From: Pseudomonadota bacterium
Lineage (GTDB): Bacteria; Pseudomonadota; Alphaproteobacteria; Rhizobiales; Xanthobacteraceae
Direction of reading: 5' to 3'
Assembly (NCBI GenBank): GCA_018240595.1
Contig: JAFEFL010000051.1
Location: 1-64,000, forward strand
DNA length: 64,000 nt
Numbering within the stretch: position 1 is the first letter of the stretch; the number at the start of each line of letters is the position of its first letter. A program made the translations under genes and the position numbers. The notes below the pieces were generated by a model. The model searched no databases. It was not told the DNA's origin and saw only the letters and a list, made by a program, of their open reading frames with translations. Of the stretch, positions 1 through 8,560 are shown one piece after another.

Positions 1-19
1 CCGATTCTGAAATTTGTAC

Positions 20-448
20 TCACCACATATTGAGGACGAGGCGCGCCTCGTCCGACATGCGGCTCGGGTCCCACGGCGGATCCCAGACCACGGCGACCTT
101 GGTCTCCTTGACGCCTGGAACGGCGGACACGGCGTTCTCGACCATGATCGGCAGTTCCTGCGCCGACGGGCAGTTCGGCGAGGTCAGCGACATGTCAACA
201 TTAACGGTGCGGTCGTCGGCGATGTCGATCTTGTAGATCAGGCCCAGTTCATAAATGTCGGCCGGGATTTCCGGGTCGTACACGGTCTTCAGCCCGGCGA
301 TGATCTCGTCGGTCAGGCGATTGAGCTCTTCCTGCGGCAAAGCCGAGGCGCCGGTGACGGCGGCATTCGGATCGCTGATCTCCGGCGCCTTCTCGGCGAC
401 CGCGGCCGCCGCCTGCTGCACCGTGTCGTCGCTGGGATTGTCGGTCAC
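20..448 (-). CDS. sufT: SufT-like Fe-S assembly protein (DUF59/MIP18 family)
   Basis: 142 residues from a GTG start. That start overlaps the sufS stop by 3 bases and has AGGAG 8-12 bases upstream, so the longer upstream reading is rejected. The first ~40 residues are Ala/Pro-rich and poorly conserved in type. The rest is a MIP18/DUF59 domain with YDPEIPADIYELGLIY and the cysteine motif SPNCPSAQELP, as in SufT and related Fe-S carrier/maturation proteins. It is the last gene visible in the suf operon and probably helps deliver or mature Fe-S clusters in the cytoplasm. Any following gene (often sufA in relatives) lies outside the window. Confidence 0.93.
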   Translation of the reverse strand: MTDNPSDDTVQQAAAAVAEKAPEISDPNAAVTGASALPQEELNRLTDEIIAGLKTVYDPEIPADIYELGLIYKIDIADDRTVNVDMSLTSPNCPSAQELPIMVENAVSAVPGVKETKVAVVWDPPWDPSRMSDEARLVLNMW

Positions 449-1692
449 GCGAAAAACTCCTGAGCCTTGATCAAGGCCGTGGCCAAGGCATCGACTTCGG
501 CTTTGCTGTTGTACATGCCGAACGAAGCGCGGCAGGTGGCAGTGACGCCGAACCGCGCCAGCAGCGGCATGGTGCAATGGGTGCCGGCGCGCACGGCGAC
601 GCCGGCGCGGTCGATCACGGTGGCGATGTCGTGGGCATGCGCGCCTTTCATCTCGAAGGAGACGATCGGCCCCTTGTCCTTGGCCGTGCCGATGATGCGC
701 AGCGAATTGATGGCGCCCAGCTTTTCGTGCGCGTATTTGACGAGCTCGTTCTCATGAGCGCGGATGCGGCCCTTGCCGACCGACTGGATGTAGTCGAGCG
801 CCGCCCCGAGCCCGATCGCCTGGACGATGGCCGGGGTGCCGGCCTCGAACTTGTGCGGCGGCTCGCCATAGGTAACGCGATCCTCGAACACTTCGCGGAT
901 CATCTCGCCGCCGCCGAGGAACGGCCGCATCGCCTCGAGGTGCTGGCTCTTGCCGTAGAGCGCGCCGATGCCGGTCGGGCCATAAAGCTTGTGGCCGGTG
1001 AGCACGAAGAAATCGCAGTCGAGATCCTGCACGTCGATGTCCATGTGCACGGAGCTCTGCGCGCCGTCGACCAGCACCGGAATGCCGCGGGCATGGGCGA
1101 TCTTGATCGCCTCCTTGACCGGAACCACGGTGCCGAGCGCATTGGACATCTGCGTCAACGCCACCATTTTAGTACGCGTGTTGAGCAGCTTTTCGAACTC
1201 GTCGAGCAGGAAATTGCCGTCGGCATCGACCGGCGCGAACTTCAGCACCGCGCCGTGGCGCTCGCGGTAGAAATGCCAGGGCACGATGTTGGAGTGATGC
1301 TCCATGATCGAGATGACGATCTCGTCGCCCTCGCCGATCCGGCCATGGCCGAAGCTCGACGCCACCAGGTTGATCGCCTCGGTAGCGTTGCGCGTGAAGA
1401 CGATGTCTTCCTTGCGCGGCGCGTTGATGAACTTCTGCACCTTCTCGCGCGCGCCTTCATAGGCCTCCGTCGCCTCGTTGGCGAGATAATGCAGGCCGCG
1501 GTGCACATTGGCGTATTCGCGGGTATAGGCTTTCATCAGGCGGTCGAGGACAGCCTGCGGCTTCTGTGCGGACGCGGCGTTGTCGAGATAGACCAGCGGC
1601 TTGCCATAGACCTGCATCGCCAGCGACGGAAAGTCGGCGCGGATCTTGTCGACGTCATAGGCGCCGTTGCTGATCGCCGCATGCATGTTCAT
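445..1692 (-). CDS. sufS: Cysteine desulfurase SufS (group II)
   Basis: 415 residues, a PLP-dependent enzyme that converts L-cysteine to L-alanine and hands persulfide sulfur to the SufBCD scaffold. The PLP lysine lies in LTGHKLYGPTG near residue 230, and the catalytic cysteine in RAGTHCTMP near residue 370. The short catalytic loop (RAGxHC) places it in the SufS/group II class, unlike the IscS-like paralogue at the head of the same operon. ATG overlaps the sufD stop as ATGA, so translation is probably coupled. Length is normal for the family (about 410). Confidence 0.97.
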   Translation of the reverse strand: MNMHAAISNGAYDVDKIRADFPSLAMQVYGKPLVYLDNAASAQKPQAVLDRLMKAYTREYANVHRGLHYLANEATEAYEGAREKVQKFINAPRKEDIVFTRNATEAINLVASSFGHGRIGEGDEIVISIMEHHSNIVPWHFYRERHGAVLKFAPVDADGNFLLDEFEKLLNTRTKMVALTQMSNALGTVVPVKEAIKIAHARGIPVLVDGAQSSVHMDIDVQDLDCDFFVLTGHKLYGPTGIGALYGKSQHLEAMRPFLGGGEMIREVFEDRVTYGEPPHKFEAGTPAIVQAIGLGAALDYIQSVGKGRIRAHENELVKYAHEKLGAINSLRIIGTAKDKGPIVSFEMKGAHAHDIATVIDRAGVAVRAGTHCTMPLLARFGVTATCRASFGMYNSKAEVDALATALIKAQEFFA

Positions 1693-3002
1693 GCCTTGAC
1701 CTCGCGGGTCTTCAGCCAGGCCGAAGCCGCCACCATGACGGCGTCGCGGAAGCCCTCATGCGGGATTTCCTCGACGGTCTCGCCGATGAAGGCCTGGATC
1801 AGCAGCGCCTCGGCTTGCGCCTCGTCGATGCCGCGCGACATCAGATAGAACTTGAGCGTCGGATCGAGCGCGCCGGCGGTGGCGCCATGGCCGCAGACGA
1901 CGTCGTCGGCGAAGATTTCCAATTCCGGCTTGTTGTCGGCCTCGGCCTTGTCCGAGAGCAGCAGCGCCCGCGTCATCATCTTGGAGTCGGTCTTCTGCGC
2001 GCCGGGCTTGACCACGATCTTGCCCTGGAACACCGAATGGCTCTCACCGTCGAGCACGGCCTTGAACTGCTCGCGGCCGGCGCAATGCGCCGCGGCGTGC
2101 TCGATCAGCAGCGTGTTGTCGACGTGTTCCTCGCCGCGCAGCAGGTTGACGCCGCGCACGGCGCCGGTCGAATGCTCGCCTTCAAAGCGGATGAAGCTCT
2201 GGTTGCGGACGACGCCGACTTCCTGGTTGAGGACGAAGGTGTCGAAGCGAGCGTTCCTGCCGACGCTCATCATCAGGCTGCCGACATGGATGCCGCGCGT
2301 CGCGACGATCTTGAAGTAATCGACCTGCGCGTCGTCGCCGACGACGAGCTCGAGCGCGGTGTTGACCTGCGCGGCGCAGCCGTCATGGGTCTCGGCGATC
2401 TGCGCCTGAGCGCCCTTCTCGACCACGATCAGGGAGCGCGTGTAGTTCGAAGTCTCGGTCGCGGTGAAACAGACGAGCTGCAGCGGCCGCGTCAGCGCCG
2501 TTCCGGCAGCGATGCGGATGACCGCGCCGTCGCCCATCATCGCGGCGTTGAGCGCCAGCGCCGTATCGTCGCTTTCGAAGGTCTTGCCGAGATGCGCCGC
2601 GACCAGGGCATCGCCCTTGAGCAGCGCGTCGGCCATCGAGCCGACGCTCAGGCCCTTTTCCGGCGTCAGGTCGGACAGCTCCGGCACGAAGGCGCCGTCG
2701 ACGAAAACCAGCCTGCGCGGGTTGAGTGCGGCGAAAACCGCGCCCGAGCCTTGCGACGTCTTCTTGGCTTCGGCGTCCGGCGGCGTTGCCAGCGGCAGCG
2801 CGTCGCGAAGCAGCGTGCGCAGGTCGGTGTATTTCCATTCCTCGACGCGGCGATGCGGCAGGCCCTTGGCGTCGAAACGCTTGAAAGCATCCTCGCGCAG
2901 CGTCGCGATGGCGCCCTGCCCCGGCAGCTTGCCGCGCGCGCCGTCATAAGCGGCGGCGAGCGCCTGCTCGGCGGGAGTTTTGATGGGGGTAACGTCAGCC
3001 AT
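1689..3002 (-). CDS. sufD: Fe-S cluster assembly protein SufD
   Basis: 437 residues, the SufBCD scaffold subunit that pairs with SufB and is rotated by the SufC ATPase. The C-terminal half has the SufB/SufD beta-helix core, with VCGHGATAGALDPTLKFYLM and GIDEAQAEALLIQAF, the usual C-terminal signature. The N-terminal part is the variable helical region with the conserved RRVEEWKYTDLR stretch. It starts 8 bases after the sufC stop with AAGG upstream, and overlaps sufS by 4 bases, as expected for a tightly coupled operon. Confidence 0.97.
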   Translation of the reverse strand: MADVTPIKTPAEQALAAAYDGARGKLPGQGAIATLREDAFKRFDAKGLPHRRVEEWKYTDLRTLLRDALPLATPPDAEAKKTSQGSGAVFAALNPRRLVFVDGAFVPELSDLTPEKGLSVGSMADALLKGDALVAAHLGKTFESDDTALALNAAMMGDGAVIRIAAGTALTRPLQLVCFTATETSNYTRSLIVVEKGAQAQIAETHDGCAAQVNTALELVVGDDAQVDYFKIVATRGIHVGSLMMSVGRNARFDTFVLNQEVGVVRNQSFIRFEGEHSTGAVRGVNLLRGEEHVDNTLLIEHAAAHCAGREQFKAVLDGESHSVFQGKIVVKPGAQKTDSKMMTRALLLSDKAEADNKPELEIFADDVVCGHGATAGALDPTLKFYLMSRGIDEAQAEALLIQAFIGETVEEIPHEGFRDAVMVAASAWLKTREVKA

Positions 3003-3010
3003 CGTGAACC

Positions 3011-3772
3011 TTACGCCGCCTCGTCGGTGTATTGCGCGTACCCCTTGGCTTCGAGCTCGAGCGCCAGCTCCTTGCCGCCAGTGCGTACGACGCGGCCCTT
3101 GGCCATCACGTGCACCACGTCGGGCACGATGTAGTTCAGCAGCCGTTGGTAGTGCGTGATGACGATCATCGAGCGCTCCGGCGAGCGCAGGCGATTGACG
3201 CCTTCCGACACGATGCGCAGCGCGTCGATGTCGAGACCGGAATCGGTTTCGTCGAGCACGGCGATGCGCGGCTGCAGGATCGCCATTTGCAGGATTTCGG
3301 CGCGCTTCTTTTCGCCGCCGGAGAAGCCTACATTGACGCCGCGGCGCAGCATGTCCTGGCTGATGCCGAGCTTGTCCGAGGTGTCGCGCACCAGCTTGAT
3401 GAATTCCGGCGTCGAGACTTCGGCTTCGCCGCGCAGCTTGCGCTGGGCGTTGAGCGCGGTGCGCAGGAAGGTCATGGTGGCAACCCCGGGCACTTCGACC
3501 GGATACTGGAAGGCGAGGAACACGCCCTTGGCGGCGCGCTCGTTCGGCTCCATCTCCAGAATGCTCTCGCCGTCGAGCAGGATGTCGCCCTCGGTGACCG
3601 CATAGCCGGGCCGGCCAGCAAGCACATAAGCCAGCGTCGATTTGCCGGAGCCGTTCGGGCCCATGATGGCGGCGACCTGGCCCTTCTCGATGGTCAGCGT
3701 GAGACCGTTGAGGATTTTCTTGCCCTCGTCCTCGATCTCGACGTGCAGGTTCTTGATCTCAAGCAGTGACAT
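3011..3772 (-). CDS. sufC: Fe-S cluster assembly ATPase SufC
   Basis: 253 residues from ATG (MSLLEIKN), preceded by GAGAAG. An in-frame GTG 12 bases further upstream is less likely because SufC proteins start at this position. It is an ABC-type ATPase with Walker A GPNGSGKST near residue 37, signature SGGEKKR near 150 and Walker B IAVLDETDSGLDIDAL. It energises the SufBCD complex in the cytoplasm rather than transporting anything. It sits between sufB (20 bases) and sufD (8 bases). Confidence 0.97.
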   Translation of the reverse strand: MSLLEIKNLHVEIEDEGKKILNGLTLTIEKGQVAAIMGPNGSGKSTLAYVLAGRPGYAVTEGDILLDGESILEMEPNERAAKGVFLAFQYPVEVPGVATMTFLRTALNAQRKLRGEAEVSTPEFIKLVRDTSDKLGISQDMLRRGVNVGFSGGEKKRAEILQMAILQPRIAVLDETDSGLDIDALRIVSEGVNRLRSPERSMIVITHYQRLLNYIVPDVVHVMAKGRVVRTGGKELALELEAKGYAQYTDEAA

Positions 3773-3792
3773 TTTTCTTCTCACAAACTCTC

Positions 3793-5316
3793 TTAACCGA
3801 CCGAGCCTTCAAGGCTGATCGAAATCAGTTTCTGCGCTTCCACCGCGAATTCCATCGGCAGTTGCTGCAGCACGTCCTTGACGAAGCCGTTGACGACGAG
3901 CGCCGTCGCCTCCTCCGCCGACATGCCGCGGCTCTGGCAGTAGAACAGCATGTCCTCGGAAATCTTCGAGGTCGACGCTTCGTGCTCGAACACGGCTGAC
4001 GAATTCTTCGCTTCCATATACGGCACGGTGTGCGCGCCGCACTGGTCGCCGATCAGCAGACTGTCGCAATTAGTGAAGTTGCGCGCGCCGGTGGCGCGGC
4101 GATGCGCGGTGACGAGGCCGCGATAGGTGTTCTGCGACTTGCCGGCCGAGATGCCCTTGGAGATGATCCGGCTCACCGTGTTCTTGCCCAGATGGATCAT
4201 CTTGGTGCCCGAGTCGACCTGCTGATAGCCGTTCGAAATCGCGATCGAATAGAACTCGCCGCGCGAATTGTCGCCGCGCAGAATGCAGCTCGGATATTTC
4301 CAGGTGATGGCCGAGCCGGTTTCGACCTGGGTCCAGGAGATCTTCGAGTTCTTGCCGCGGCAGTCGCCGCGCTTGGTGACGAAGTTGAAGATGCCGCCTT
4401 TGCCTTCGGCGTCGCCCGGGTACCAGTTCTGTACCGTCGAGTACTTGATCTCGGCGTCGTCGAGCGCCACCAGCTCGACCACGGCGGCATGGAGCTGGTT
4501 CTCGTCGCGCATCGGCGCGGTGCAGCCTTCGAGATACGAGACGTATGCGCCGGCGTCGGCGATGATCAGCGTGCGCTCGAACTGGCCGGTGTTCTGCTCG
4601 TTGATGCGGAAATAGGTCGACAGCTCCATCGGGCAACGCACGCCCTTCGGCACGTAGACGAACGAGCCGTCGGAGAACACCGCCGAGTTCAGCGTGGCGA
4701 AGAAGTTGTCCGAGGTCGGCACCACCGAACCCAGATACTTCTTGATCAGTTCGGGATGCTCCTGGATCGCTTCCGAGATCGGCATGAAGATCACGCCGGC
4801 GCGCTTGAGCTCTTCCTTGAAGGTGGTCGCCACCGACACCGAGTCGAACACCGCGTCGACCGCGACGCGGCCGGAGGAGCGCATGCCCTCCATCATGTCG
4901 CCGTCGAGCTGGCTCGGCTCGCCCTGCTTGCGAACGCCGGCGAGGATCTCCTGCTCCTTCAGCGGAATGCCGAGCTTTTCGTAGGTGCGCAGCAATTCGG
5001 GATCGACATCGGCCAGCGACTTCGGCGCCTTGAACGCCTTCGGCGCCGCGTAATAGTAGGCGTCCTGATAATCGATCTTCGGATAGTGGACGCGCGCCCA
5101 GGTCGGCTCGCGCATGGTCTGCCAGCGCCGGAACGCTTCCAGGCGCCAGTCGAGCATCCACTGCGGCTCGTTCTTCTTGCCCGAGATGAAGCGGACGGTG
5201 TCTTCGTTGAGGCCCTTCGGGGCCTTCTCGGATTCGATGTCCGTGACGAATCCATACTTGTATTGGTCAACGTCGATCTGTCGGACCCGATCGACGGTCT
5301 CTTGTACGGCCGGCAT
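3793..5316 (-). CDS. sufB: Fe-S cluster assembly scaffold SufB
   Basis: 507 residues, full length for proteobacterial SufB (about 490-510). ATG is preceded by GGAGGGAAGA. The core contains [19 protein letters not shown] and [20 protein letters not shown], including the Cys of the EGCTAP motif. The C-terminal signature [17 protein letters not shown] is present. SufB is the subunit on which the nascent cluster is built from SufS-derived sulfur. It lies 97 bases downstream of the IscS-like gene, the widest gap in the operon, so an internal promoter there is possible, but none is obvious. Confidence 0.98.
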   Translation of the reverse strand: MPAVQETVDRVRQIDVDQYKYGFVTDIESEKAPKGLNEDTVRFISGKKNEPQWMLDWRLEAFRRWQTMREPTWARVHYPKIDYQDAYYYAAPKAFKAPKSLADVDPELLRTYEKLGIPLKEQEILAGVRKQGEPSQLDGDMMEGMRSSGRVAVDAVFDSVSVATTFKEELKRAGVIFMPISEAIQEHPELIKKYLGSVVPTSDNFFATLNSAVFSDGSFVYVPKGVRCPMELSTYFRINEQNTGQFERTLIIADAGAYVSYLEGCTAPMRDENQLHAAVVELVALDDAEIKYSTVQNWYPGDAEGKGGIFNFVTKRGDCRGKNSKISWTQVETGSAITWKYPSCILRGDNSRGEFYSIAISNGYQQVDSGTKMIHLGKNTVSRIISKGISAGKSQNTYRGLVTAHRRATGARNFTNCDSLLIGDQCGAHTVPYMEAKNSSAVFEHEASTSKISEDMLFYCQSRGMSAEEATALVVNGFVKDVLQQLPMEFAVEAQKLISISLEGSVG

Positions 5317-5413
5317 TCTTCCCTCCGCTCACGGTTTCAAGGACCGCGGGTTGGATCAGTCGGTTATGGTCGGTTCGCGTGTGCCGTCGCGATCGTCCCT
5401 GTGTTCATTCGGT

Positions 5414-6571
5414 TCAGGCGGCGTAGGCCTGTCTCTTAAGTAGTGCGGCGGCCACACGCTTCCAAGCAATGAGCAGCCGGTCGATTTCGGGTTCGGTCGT
5501 GGTCCAGCCGAGGCTGACGCGCAGCGCGCCGGGGCTCAGCGCCGGATCGGCGCCCATGGCCGTCAGGACGTGCGACTGCGCCACTTTGCCGGACGAACAG
5601 GCGGAGCCGGAGGACACTGCTACCCCGTTGAGATCAAAGGAGATTACGGCGGTTTCCGCCTTCAGGCCGGGAACCGCGAAGTAACTCGTATTGGGCAGGC
5701 GCGGAACTCCGGCGCCGAAGATCACCGCGTCCGGCGCGGTCAGCTTGAGCAGCGTTTCGAAACGATCGCGCAGCGCCGCCATGCGGTCGCCGGCCGCCTC
5801 ATATGTCGCAGCGGCGGCCGCCGCCGCGGCGCCGAATCCGGCGATGGCGGCGACGTTCTCGGTACCGGCGCGGAACCCGCGCTCCTGTCCACCGCCCTTG
5901 ATCAGCGGCGTCGCCGGCTGCACGCGGCGCATGATCAGCGCGCCGGCGCCCTGCGGACCGCCGATCTTGTGCGAAGAGATCGTCAGCATGTCGGCGCCGA
6001 GCAACGCGACGTCGCAGGCGATGCGGCCCGCGGTCTGCGCGGCATCGACGTGAAGGAAGCCGCCGGCTTCATGGACGATGGCGGCGATCTCAGCGATCGG
6101 CTGGATGACGCCGGTCTCGTTGTTGGCGTGCATCACGGACACCAGCGGCGCTTTGGCACCCACGATCGCGGTGCGCAGCGCCGCCAGATCGACGACGCCC
6201 TCGGCGGTCACCGGCAGGCGTTCAACCTGCTCCGCCGAGAAGCGCCCGCCGCTCAGGACGGAACTGTGCTCGATCGCGGAGACGAACAGGAGCTCGCAGG
6301 TCACTGGCCGCCCCTGGGCGACCAGATCGGGCGTCAGCGCCAGGGCGTTGGCCTCGGTGGCGCCGGAGGTGAAGACCGCCTCCTTGGTCTCGGCGCCGAC
6401 CAGCGCTGCGACCTGGCACCGGGCGCGCTCAACGACGGCGCGGGCCGCGCGGCCCTCGCTGTGGACCGACGACGGCGCCGCGACGACGTCGAGCGCGGCC
6501 AGCACAGCGGCCCTCGCTTCCGGCCGCAGCGGCGCGGTCGCATTCCAGTCGAAATAAGCGCGGTCAGTCAT
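5414..6571 (-). CDS. IscS/NifS-like cysteine desulfurase (group I)
   Basis: 385 residues. It is a PLP enzyme with SSHKIGGPQGAGAL (PLP lysine near residue 200) and the long catalytic loop SSGSACSSGKVAQSHVL (Cys near 320), the group I signature. Its catalytic loop differs clearly from the SufS encoded downstream, so the operon carries both desulfurase classes, an arrangement known in rhizobial suf operons. It is the first gene of the operon. An iron-responsive box and an inverted repeat lie upstream (6658-6743). The ribosome-binding site before ATG is weak. Confidence 0.95.
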   Translation of the reverse strand: MTDRAYFDWNATAPLRPEARAAVLAALDVVAAPSSVHSEGRAARAVVERARCQVAALVGAETKEAVFTSGATEANALALTPDLVAQGRPVTCELLFVSAIEHSSVLSGGRFSAEQVERLPVTAEGVVDLAALRTAIVGAKAPLVSVMHANNETGVIQPIAEIAAIVHEAGGFLHVDAAQTAGRIACDVALLGADMLTISSHKIGGPQGAGALIMRRVQPATPLIKGGGQERGFRAGTENVAAIAGFGAAAAAAAATYEAAGDRMAALRDRFETLLKLTAPDAVIFGAGVPRLPNTSYFAVPGLKAETAVISFDLNGVAVSSGSACSSGKVAQSHVLTAMGADPALSPGALRVSLGWTTTEPEIDRLLIAWKRVAAALLKRQAYAA

Positions 6572-6657
6572 GAAACCATCAATATCGGAGTACCATCACG
6601 CCGCTAGGCCTCGCAAAAAGCTTGCTTTTCGCCCTAGCGCCTGTGGTAGAAGCCGCC

Positions 6658-6678
6658 GTCTGCCGGATGCCGGCAGAC
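6658..6678 (-). promoter_or_regulatory. 9-3-9 inverted repeat in the suf leader
   Basis: GTCTGCCGG, ATG, CCGGCAGAC: two perfect 9-base arms around a 3-base loop, 87-107 bases upstream of the IscS-like gene. A possible promoter on the minus strand (TGGTCA 6707-6712, 16 bases, TATAAG 6685-6690) would start transcription at about 6678. The hairpin would then form the very 5' end of the suf mRNA. It could stabilise the transcript or be a repressor operator. The promoter is an inference. Confidence 0.45.
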
Positions 6679-6726
6679 TGGCCACTTATAGCCATTGTTG
6701 CGGCGCTGACCAGCGAAAACCATATA

Positions 6727-6743
6727 ATTAGAACAGTTCTAAA
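6727..6743. promoter_or_regulatory. Irr/ICE-type iron control element
   Basis: ATTAGAACAGTTCTAAA contains the perfect palindrome TTAGAA-CAG-TTCTAA. It fits the iron control element recognised by Irr in Bradyrhizobium-type bacteria (TTTAGAA-N3-TTCTAAA) in 15 of the 17 positions that matter or are free. It lies between the divergent suf operon and the hydrolase gene, just upstream of the proposed suf -35. Irr control of suf in this group is established knowledge. Control of this particular operon is inferred. Confidence 0.75.
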
Positions 6744-6829
6744 GAGGACTGTTCGGTTCCGGGCGCGGCCAAAAGGCCCACTAGCGCAATGGCTTGGAAC
6801 ACTGTCTTAAAGTTGAAGAGGTAGACCCC

Positions 6830-7492
6830 ATGCCAGAGGTCATTTTCACCGGCCCGGCCGGCCGCATCGAGGGCCGGTATCACCCGGCCCGCCAGAAGAA
6901 TGCGCCGATCGCCATCATCCTGCATCCGCACCCGCAGTTCGGCGGCACGATGAACCACGCGATCATCTACCAGCTCTATTATGCCTTCGTGCACCGGGGC
7001 TTCTCGGCGCTGCGCTTCAACTTCCGCGGCGTCGGCCGCTCCCAGGGTTCCTTCGACCACGGCACCGGCGAATTGTCGGACGCGGCCGCGGCGCTCGACT
7101 GGGCGCAGACCATCAATCCGGAAGCGAAGTCCTGCTGGATCGCCGGCTTCTCGTTCGGCGCCTGGATCGGCATGCAGCTTCTGATGCGCCGCCCCGAGAT
7201 CGAGGGCTTCATCTCGATTTGCCCGCCGGCCAACCTCTACGACTTCTCGTTCCTGGCGCCCTGCCCCTCCTCGGGCCTGATCATCCATGGCGACAAGGAT
7301 GCCGTGGTGCCGGCCAAGGACGTCAATACGCTGGTCGAGAAGCTGAAGACGCAGAAGGGCATCGTCATCGAGCAGAAGGTCGTGCCCGGCGCCAACCACT
7401 TCTTCGACGGCAAGGTCGACACCCTGCTCGGCTCGGTCGAGCAGTATCTCGACAAGCGGCTCAAGACCCCCGAGCGCAAGCCCGCGGCGTGA
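6830..7492 (+). CDS. Alpha/beta hydrolase
   Basis: 220 residues from ATG, with GAAGAGG upstream. It is an alpha/beta hydrolase of the small cytoplasmic kind often annotated as a dienelactone-hydrolase-like or YtmA-like protein. Visible are LHPHPQFGGTMNHAI (oxyanion region), the nucleophile elbow GFSFG near residue 106, the acid in HGDKDAV and the catalytic histidine in ANHFF. No signal peptide. Its substrate cannot be read from the sequence. It is divergent from the suf operon and shares the intergenic region holding the Irr box, so iron-linked expression is possible. Confidence 0.9.
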   Translation: MPEVIFTGPAGRIEGRYHPARQKNAPIAIILHPHPQFGGTMNHAIIYQLYYAFVHRGFSALRFNFRGVGRSQGSFDHGTGELSDAAAALDWAQTINPEAKSCWIAGFSFGAWIGMQLLMRRPEIEGFISICPPANLYDFSFLAPCPSSGLIIHGDKDAVVPAKDVNTLVEKLKTQKGIVIEQKVVPGANHFFDGKVDTLLGSVEQYLDKRLKTPERKPAA

Positions 7493-7503
7493 CGGCGTAA
7501 GGC

Positions 7504-8550
7504 TTACTTCACCAGCGGCGCGCCTGACGCCTGGCTTTGCGTCGCCTGGTAGGCCGCCGCGTAGGGCACGAACTCGATCTGCTGCAGCTTGTAACCGCCG
7601 ACCCGTTCTGCATAGCGCGCAGAGATCATGAAGTCGGCGGTCGCCGCGGGCTGCAGAAAAATCGTGGCGTGGCCTTCGCCGGCGACATAGGCCACGGGCG
7701 CCAGCGTGCGCATCGTATAGGGATTGATCCGAGCCAGCGCCGCGCGCATCGGCGCCTTGGTTTCCCTCGCCTCCTCGAGCAACAACTTGAAGCCCTCTCT
7801 ACCGGCCTTCTTGATGAAGCCCGCGACCGCGACCCGCAACGCGTTGGTCTGCGGCTCCTCGCCTTCCGTCGCAATGGCGAACATCTTGAGCCGCATCTGC
7901 ATCTCGAACAGCCGGTGCGCGACGATCGGCGCGACGATCCGGTGATAGGCGCGGCCATCGGTGATGCCGAGCGTCTCGCGCCAGACCGCAATCTGCGGCT
8001 CGGCAAACCGAGTCTCGATCGCCTTGACGGTTTCAACGACGGCGTCGGCCACGGCAGCCGGACGATATTTCCGCCCGCGCAGCCACAACGGCAACGGTTC
8101 GATCTCGGCGCGCTCCGCGCGTACCATATCGCCGGGTAGCCATTCGGCTTCGACGATGCGGCGCCCCGCGCGCTGCGTTTCCCAGACGGTGAAGAGTGTG
8201 ATGTCAGCCCAGGGATTATAGAACGTCACCAACGTGCGCTTCGCATCGAGCCCGGCGATGGTGAACACAGATGTACCGAGCAGATAGCGCCAGCCGGCCT
8301 TGCCGCTGCCGGCGTCGGCCATTTCCTTGGCGACAGTGTCGAACTGCGTTCGTCCGCCGCCCGTGGTGAAGGCGCGGATCGCCTTGTCGGGATCGGCGAT
8401 CATGTCGGTGCGGAAGCGCAGCACGTCCTCGACCGCGTTGACCTCGGCGAGCGTCGGCTTGAGCGGATCGGCGGGCGCAAGTGACGGCAGGTACACCGTC
8501 GCGCTGGCCGCAAGAAAGACCGTCGTCCAGAATGTCCGGGATGTCAGCAT
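7504..8550 (-). CDS. Exported protein of unknown function
   Basis: 348 residues from ATG, with GAGGAAG 6 bases upstream. The earlier in-frame start is rejected because the signal peptide begins here (MLTSRTFWTTVFLAASATVY, cleaved after the Leu-Ala-Pro-Ala region). The mature protein is mainly alpha/beta with no cysteines that I can see and no motif I recognise. It follows the gene at 8561-9796 by 10 bases on the same strand, so the two probably form an operon and may act together in the periplasm. No function assigned. Confidence 0.8.
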   Translation of the reverse strand: MLTSRTFWTTVFLAASATVYLPSLAPADPLKPTLAEVNAVEDVLRFRTDMIADPDKAIRAFTTGGGRTQFDTVAKEMADAGSGKAGWRYLLGTSVFTIAGLDAKRTLVTFYNPWADITLFTVWETQRAGRRIVEAEWLPGDMVRAERAEIEPLPLWLRGRKYRPAAVADAVVETVKAIETRFAEPQIAVWRETLGITDGRAYHRIVAPIVAHRLFEMQMRLKMFAIATEGEEPQTNALRVAVAGFIKKAGREGFKLLLEEARETKAPMRAALARINPYTMRTLAPVAYVAGEGHATIFLQPAATADFMISARYAERVGGYKLQQIEFVPYAAAYQATQSQASGAPLVK

Positions 8551-8560
8551 GATCGCTTCC

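Noticed and set aside
6622..6810. 62-codon plus-strand frame in the suf-hydrolase spacer
   Set aside because: It runs through the inverted repeat and Irr box, and has no ribosome site.
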